Below are positions 13,337 through 15,516 of a DNA stretch of 15,516 nt, piece by piece. The position numbers were made by a program, and so were the translations under genes. Below the pieces are notes generated by a model. That model had not been told where the DNA came from and ran no database searches. It was given only the letters and a program-made list of their open reading frames with translations. The stretch covers positions 229-15,744 of the forward strand of contig CAJTPP010000061.1 of the NCBI GenBank assembly GCA_910578235.1, given 5' to 3'. Each line of letters starts with the position of its first letter. Position 1 is the stretch's first letter. Source of the DNA: an uncultured Clostridia bacterium. Lineage in GTDB: Bacteria > Bacillota > Clostridia > UBA1381.

Positions 13337-14878
13337 CTATATCAAAGGAGCGACAAGACGCATGATATGACCTATAATACGCGTAAAAATGTTAAAACGC
13401 TTCACATCATCCATTGTTATTTTTTGTGACAGCTTGAGTGTATCATTAAAATCATGTTCTATATCTATAATTGCGGGCACATTCATCATATACGCGGCGC
13501 ATTCATAATGCAGATAAAGACTTCTGTAGTCATGATTTATTGTTCCGACAATTGCCCTTGTGCCGTCGCTCACAGACATTTTCGCATGGACAAATCCGGG
13601 CGTGTACTCATAAATTTCAACGCCAACCTTTAACAGCTCCTTATAATAAGTTCTCGCAAGGTAGAAAGCGTAAGCCTTATCAGGAATATGCGGAAGAATA
13701 ATTTTAACGTCAACACCTCTCTGAGAAGCGTATTTCATGCTTTCGTACATTTCGTCATCCAGCACAAGATAAGGCGTCATTATATAAACGTAGTCCGAAG
13801 CGTTATCAAGATTATGAATATACGCTCTTTTCCCCACATAAACCTCGTCCAGAGGCGTGTCTCCAAACGGAATAATATATCCGTCAGCATCCGCCGAATA
13901 CGCTTTCGATGAATTGATGTATCTGCCGCCGTCAGGCATTTTACCGTCACCATCGTTTACGCTCCACATTTCGAGAAACATAGCCGTAAATCCCGCGGCG
14001 GCATCGCCATGTGCCATAAATCCGGTATCCTTCCAGTAACCGAAACGTTTCTTCTGATTTATATACTCGTCAGCGAGATTTATACCGCCGCAAAAAGCGG
14101 TTACACCGTCTATAACTATTATTTTTCTATGATCACGGTTATTCTGGTGAGTGGACAGAAGCGGCATTATAGGTGAAAACACACGGCATTGTATGCCGTA
14201 ATGCTCAAGTGTCTCATTATAATTGCGGGGCAGAGTCGCCACACAGCCCATACCGTCGTACATGAGCTTTACCTCAACTCCCTGGCGAGCTTTCTGACGC
14301 AGAATATCAAGGATTTCCGTCCACATACTATCGGCATAATTAATAATAAAAAATTCCATAAAAATAAATTTTTCAGCCTTCAGAAGCTCACGCTTTATAT
14401 CTTCAAACATTCTTTCACCGTTTGGATAATACTGCACGGATGTATTTGTATAGACAGGCGATCCGCCGTATTTGGAAAGGTATCTTGCGAAGCTTTCCTC
14501 TCTTTTGTCAGTCAGACTTATATTTTTAAGAATTTCCTTATCCTGAACAAGATATTTTGAGTTTATTTCTTTCACTCGGTTATAATCTTCTTTTATGTTC
14601 CGAGCAACGCCGCGCGTTCTGGTAAACAGGTAAAACAAAGCGCCAAAGACGGGAATAATTGCAATAAGAAGTATCCACGTCATTTTAAAAGTCGGTTCAC
14701 TCGAACGATTTATTTCAAAAATTATAAGCACGGCGCTTAATATAGTGGTAAATCCTATAAGCGCCTTTGAATAATCGGAAATCCATATGAACATTGCCAC
14801 AAAAACAATAAGCTGAACAAGCAGCATTAAAAATGCGAAAAACTTGTTTGAATATAGCAGTCTGTTAAGCTTCTTCAT
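13337..14878 (-). CDS. cls: Cardiolipin synthase-like phospholipase D family protein
   Basis: The 513-residue protein has two N-terminal membrane segments (about 15-35 and 40-55) and a third near 67-86, then two PLD catalytic motifs. The first is His250-x-Lys252-x4-Asp257 in 'HRKIIVIDG', the second His431-x-Lys433-x4-Asp438 in 'HAKMSVSDG', each followed by the expected 'GGINLADEY' and 'GTINHDYRS'. It condenses phosphatidylglycerol into cardiolipin in the membrane. The ATG at 14878 is preceded by GGAGG 8 bases upstream; a longer frame from ATG 14893 overlaps that site. The gene follows the DUF5662 gene by 30 bases on the same strand. The symbol is by family; paralogues are likely elsewhere. 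Confidence 0.93.
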   Translation of the reverse strand: MKKLNRLLYSNKFFAFLMLLVQLIVFVAMFIWISDYSKALIGFTTILSAVLIIFEINRSSEPTFKMTWILLIAIIPVFGALFYLFTRTRGVARNIKEDYNRVKEINSKYLVQDKEILKNISLTDKREESFARYLSKYGGSPVYTNTSVQYYPNGERMFEDIKRELLKAEKFIFMEFFIINYADSMWTEILDILRQKARQGVEVKLMYDGMGCVATLPRNYNETLEHYGIQCRVFSPIMPLLSTHQNNRDHRKIIVIDGVTAFCGGINLADEYINQKKRFGYWKDTGFMAHGDAAAGFTAMFLEMWSVNDGDGKMPDGGRYINSSKAYSADADGYIIPFGDTPLDEVYVGKRAYIHNLDNASDYVYIMTPYLVLDDEMYESMKYASQRGVDVKIILPHIPDKAYAFYLARTYYKELLKVGVEIYEYTPGFVHAKMSVSDGTRAIVGTINHDYRSLYLHYECAAYMMNVPAIIDIEHDFNDTLKLSQKITMDDVKRFNIFTRIIGHIMRLVAPLI

Positions 14879-14908
14879 AAAAATTTCCTCCATAGTAATT
14901 TATAGCTG

Positions 14909-15430
14909 TTATCTTAGCGATTTTATATAAGCGAATGTTTTTTTCTCGCCGTCCTTCTGTAGCATTCTCAGCCATCCCTCCAGCAGCTTTGCCGTTTTTG
15001 GATGCATACTGTTTTTAGCATTGCCGTTTTCAAAATATTCTATAGGATTGTTATTTGTATACTTTTCACCGAGATATATTTTACCGGCGGCGACACGGTC
15101 ACAGAACATTTCCTTAACATATTTAAGAGGCATTTCCACAGGTTCCGATCTGCGCGTGACAATATTGTAATCAACCCAGTATTCAAAATGATGCCTGTTG
15201 CGTCCTTTGTGATGCATCCACGCTTTTGAACAGCCGTATGTACGTCTTTCAGCCTCTGTGGGACTCCTGTCTCCCATGTAAAATCTCGCTCCGGGAAAAA
15301 ATTCCGTCGGACTATATTTTGACAAATCATGACGCAGACCCTGCCAGAGAATACCGCAGCGCATACAATGGTATATTACCTTGTGTCTGTGTCTCGTTAT
15401 TGTAAAAAAATGCTTCCAAAAATGCCACAT
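14909..15430 (-). CDS. DUF5662 family protein
   Basis: The protein has the characteristic His-rich pattern of DUF5662: 'ITRHRHKVIYHCMRCG', 'QGLRHDLSKYSPTEF', 'YMGDRSPTE', 'AWMHHKGRNRHHFEYW' and 'MPLKYVKEMFCDRVAAGKIY'. The HD and HH pairs suggest a metal site like that of HD-domain phosphohydrolases, but the function is unknown. I place the start at ATG 15430 (173 residues, MWHFWKHFFTITRHR) because GAGGAAG lies about 10-12 bases upstream; the ATG at 15463 (184 residues) has only a weak site. The gene precedes the cardiolipin synthase-like gene by 30 bases, so they are probably co-transcribed. The upstream control region runs to the window edge and shows no clear promoter. Confidence 0.82.
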   Translation of the reverse strand: MWHFWKHFFTITRHRHKVIYHCMRCGILWQGLRHDLSKYSPTEFFPGARFYMGDRSPTEAERRTYGCSKAWMHHKGRNRHHFEYWVDYNIVTRRSEPVEMPLKYVKEMFCDRVAAGKIYLGEKYTNNNPIEYFENGNAKNSMHPKTAKLLEGWLRMLQKDGEKKTFAYIKSLR

Positions 15431-15516
15431 ACCGCAAAACTTCCTCTTTCCCGCTATTATCACATATTACATCAAAATCTTTAATTTTGTTTATGCCGTG
15501 AGGTTATTTATATCAT

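Noticed and set aside
14189..14560. A 123-codon plus-strand frame opposite the cardiolipin synthase-like gene
   Set aside because: It is antisense to a well-supported phospholipase D coding region and lacks a ribosome site or domain.

Overview
The window looks like a chromosomal segment of a low-to-moderate GC Gram-positive gut-type Clostridia (Bacillota). The support is strong AGGAGG ribosome sites, near-consensus sigma-A promoters with 17-base spacers, AT-rich intergenic DNA, and families common in that group: a DUF6273 surface protein with MBG-like repeats, a DHHW/MBOAT pair, a DUF5662 protein, a FliB-like cysteine protein and an aldo/keto reductase with ferredoxin centres. The genus cannot be fixed from this sequence. 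No tRNA, rRNA, insertion sequence or CRISPR array was seen.

Layout. (1) 1-3440: a large secreted repeat protein on the minus strand, running off the left edge, preceded by a small XRE-type regulator. The DNA upstream of the regulator holds two copies of a 24-bp palindromic site 138 bp apart. A strong plus-strand promoter lies between them and leads to a terminator with no ORF. (2) 3528-5428: a secreted subtilisin-like protease with its own promoter, a propeptide-like region, a Thr/Pro linker and a C-terminal domain. (3) 5466-7814: a FliB-like cysteine protein and a Cys/Met-metabolism PLP enzyme, both minus strand, the latter with a perfect consensus promoter. (4) 7929-8061: a 39-residue peptide gene whose stop codon lies in its own terminator. 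(5) 8104-10776: an MBOAT O-acyltransferase and DHHW protein operon, probably for acylating a cell-surface polymer. (6) 10795-11960: an aldo/keto reductase with two 4Fe-4S motifs. (7) 11991-13335: a pnuC nicotinamide riboside transporter operon with a structured attenuator-like leader (probable riboswitch), followed by a Nim/PNPOx-like flavoprotein. (8) 13337-15463: a DUF5662 protein and a cardiolipin synthase-like phospholipase D protein, minus strand.

Several coding starts were moved inward from the longest possible frame. For the PLP enzyme and the acyltransferase, the longest frame begins at the TTG of the -35 box, so the real starts must lie downstream. The most interesting regulatory material is the paired operators with the ORF-less transcript at 3197-3439, the pnuC leader at 12020-12120, and the overlapping terminator, promoter and ribosome site at 10711-10776.
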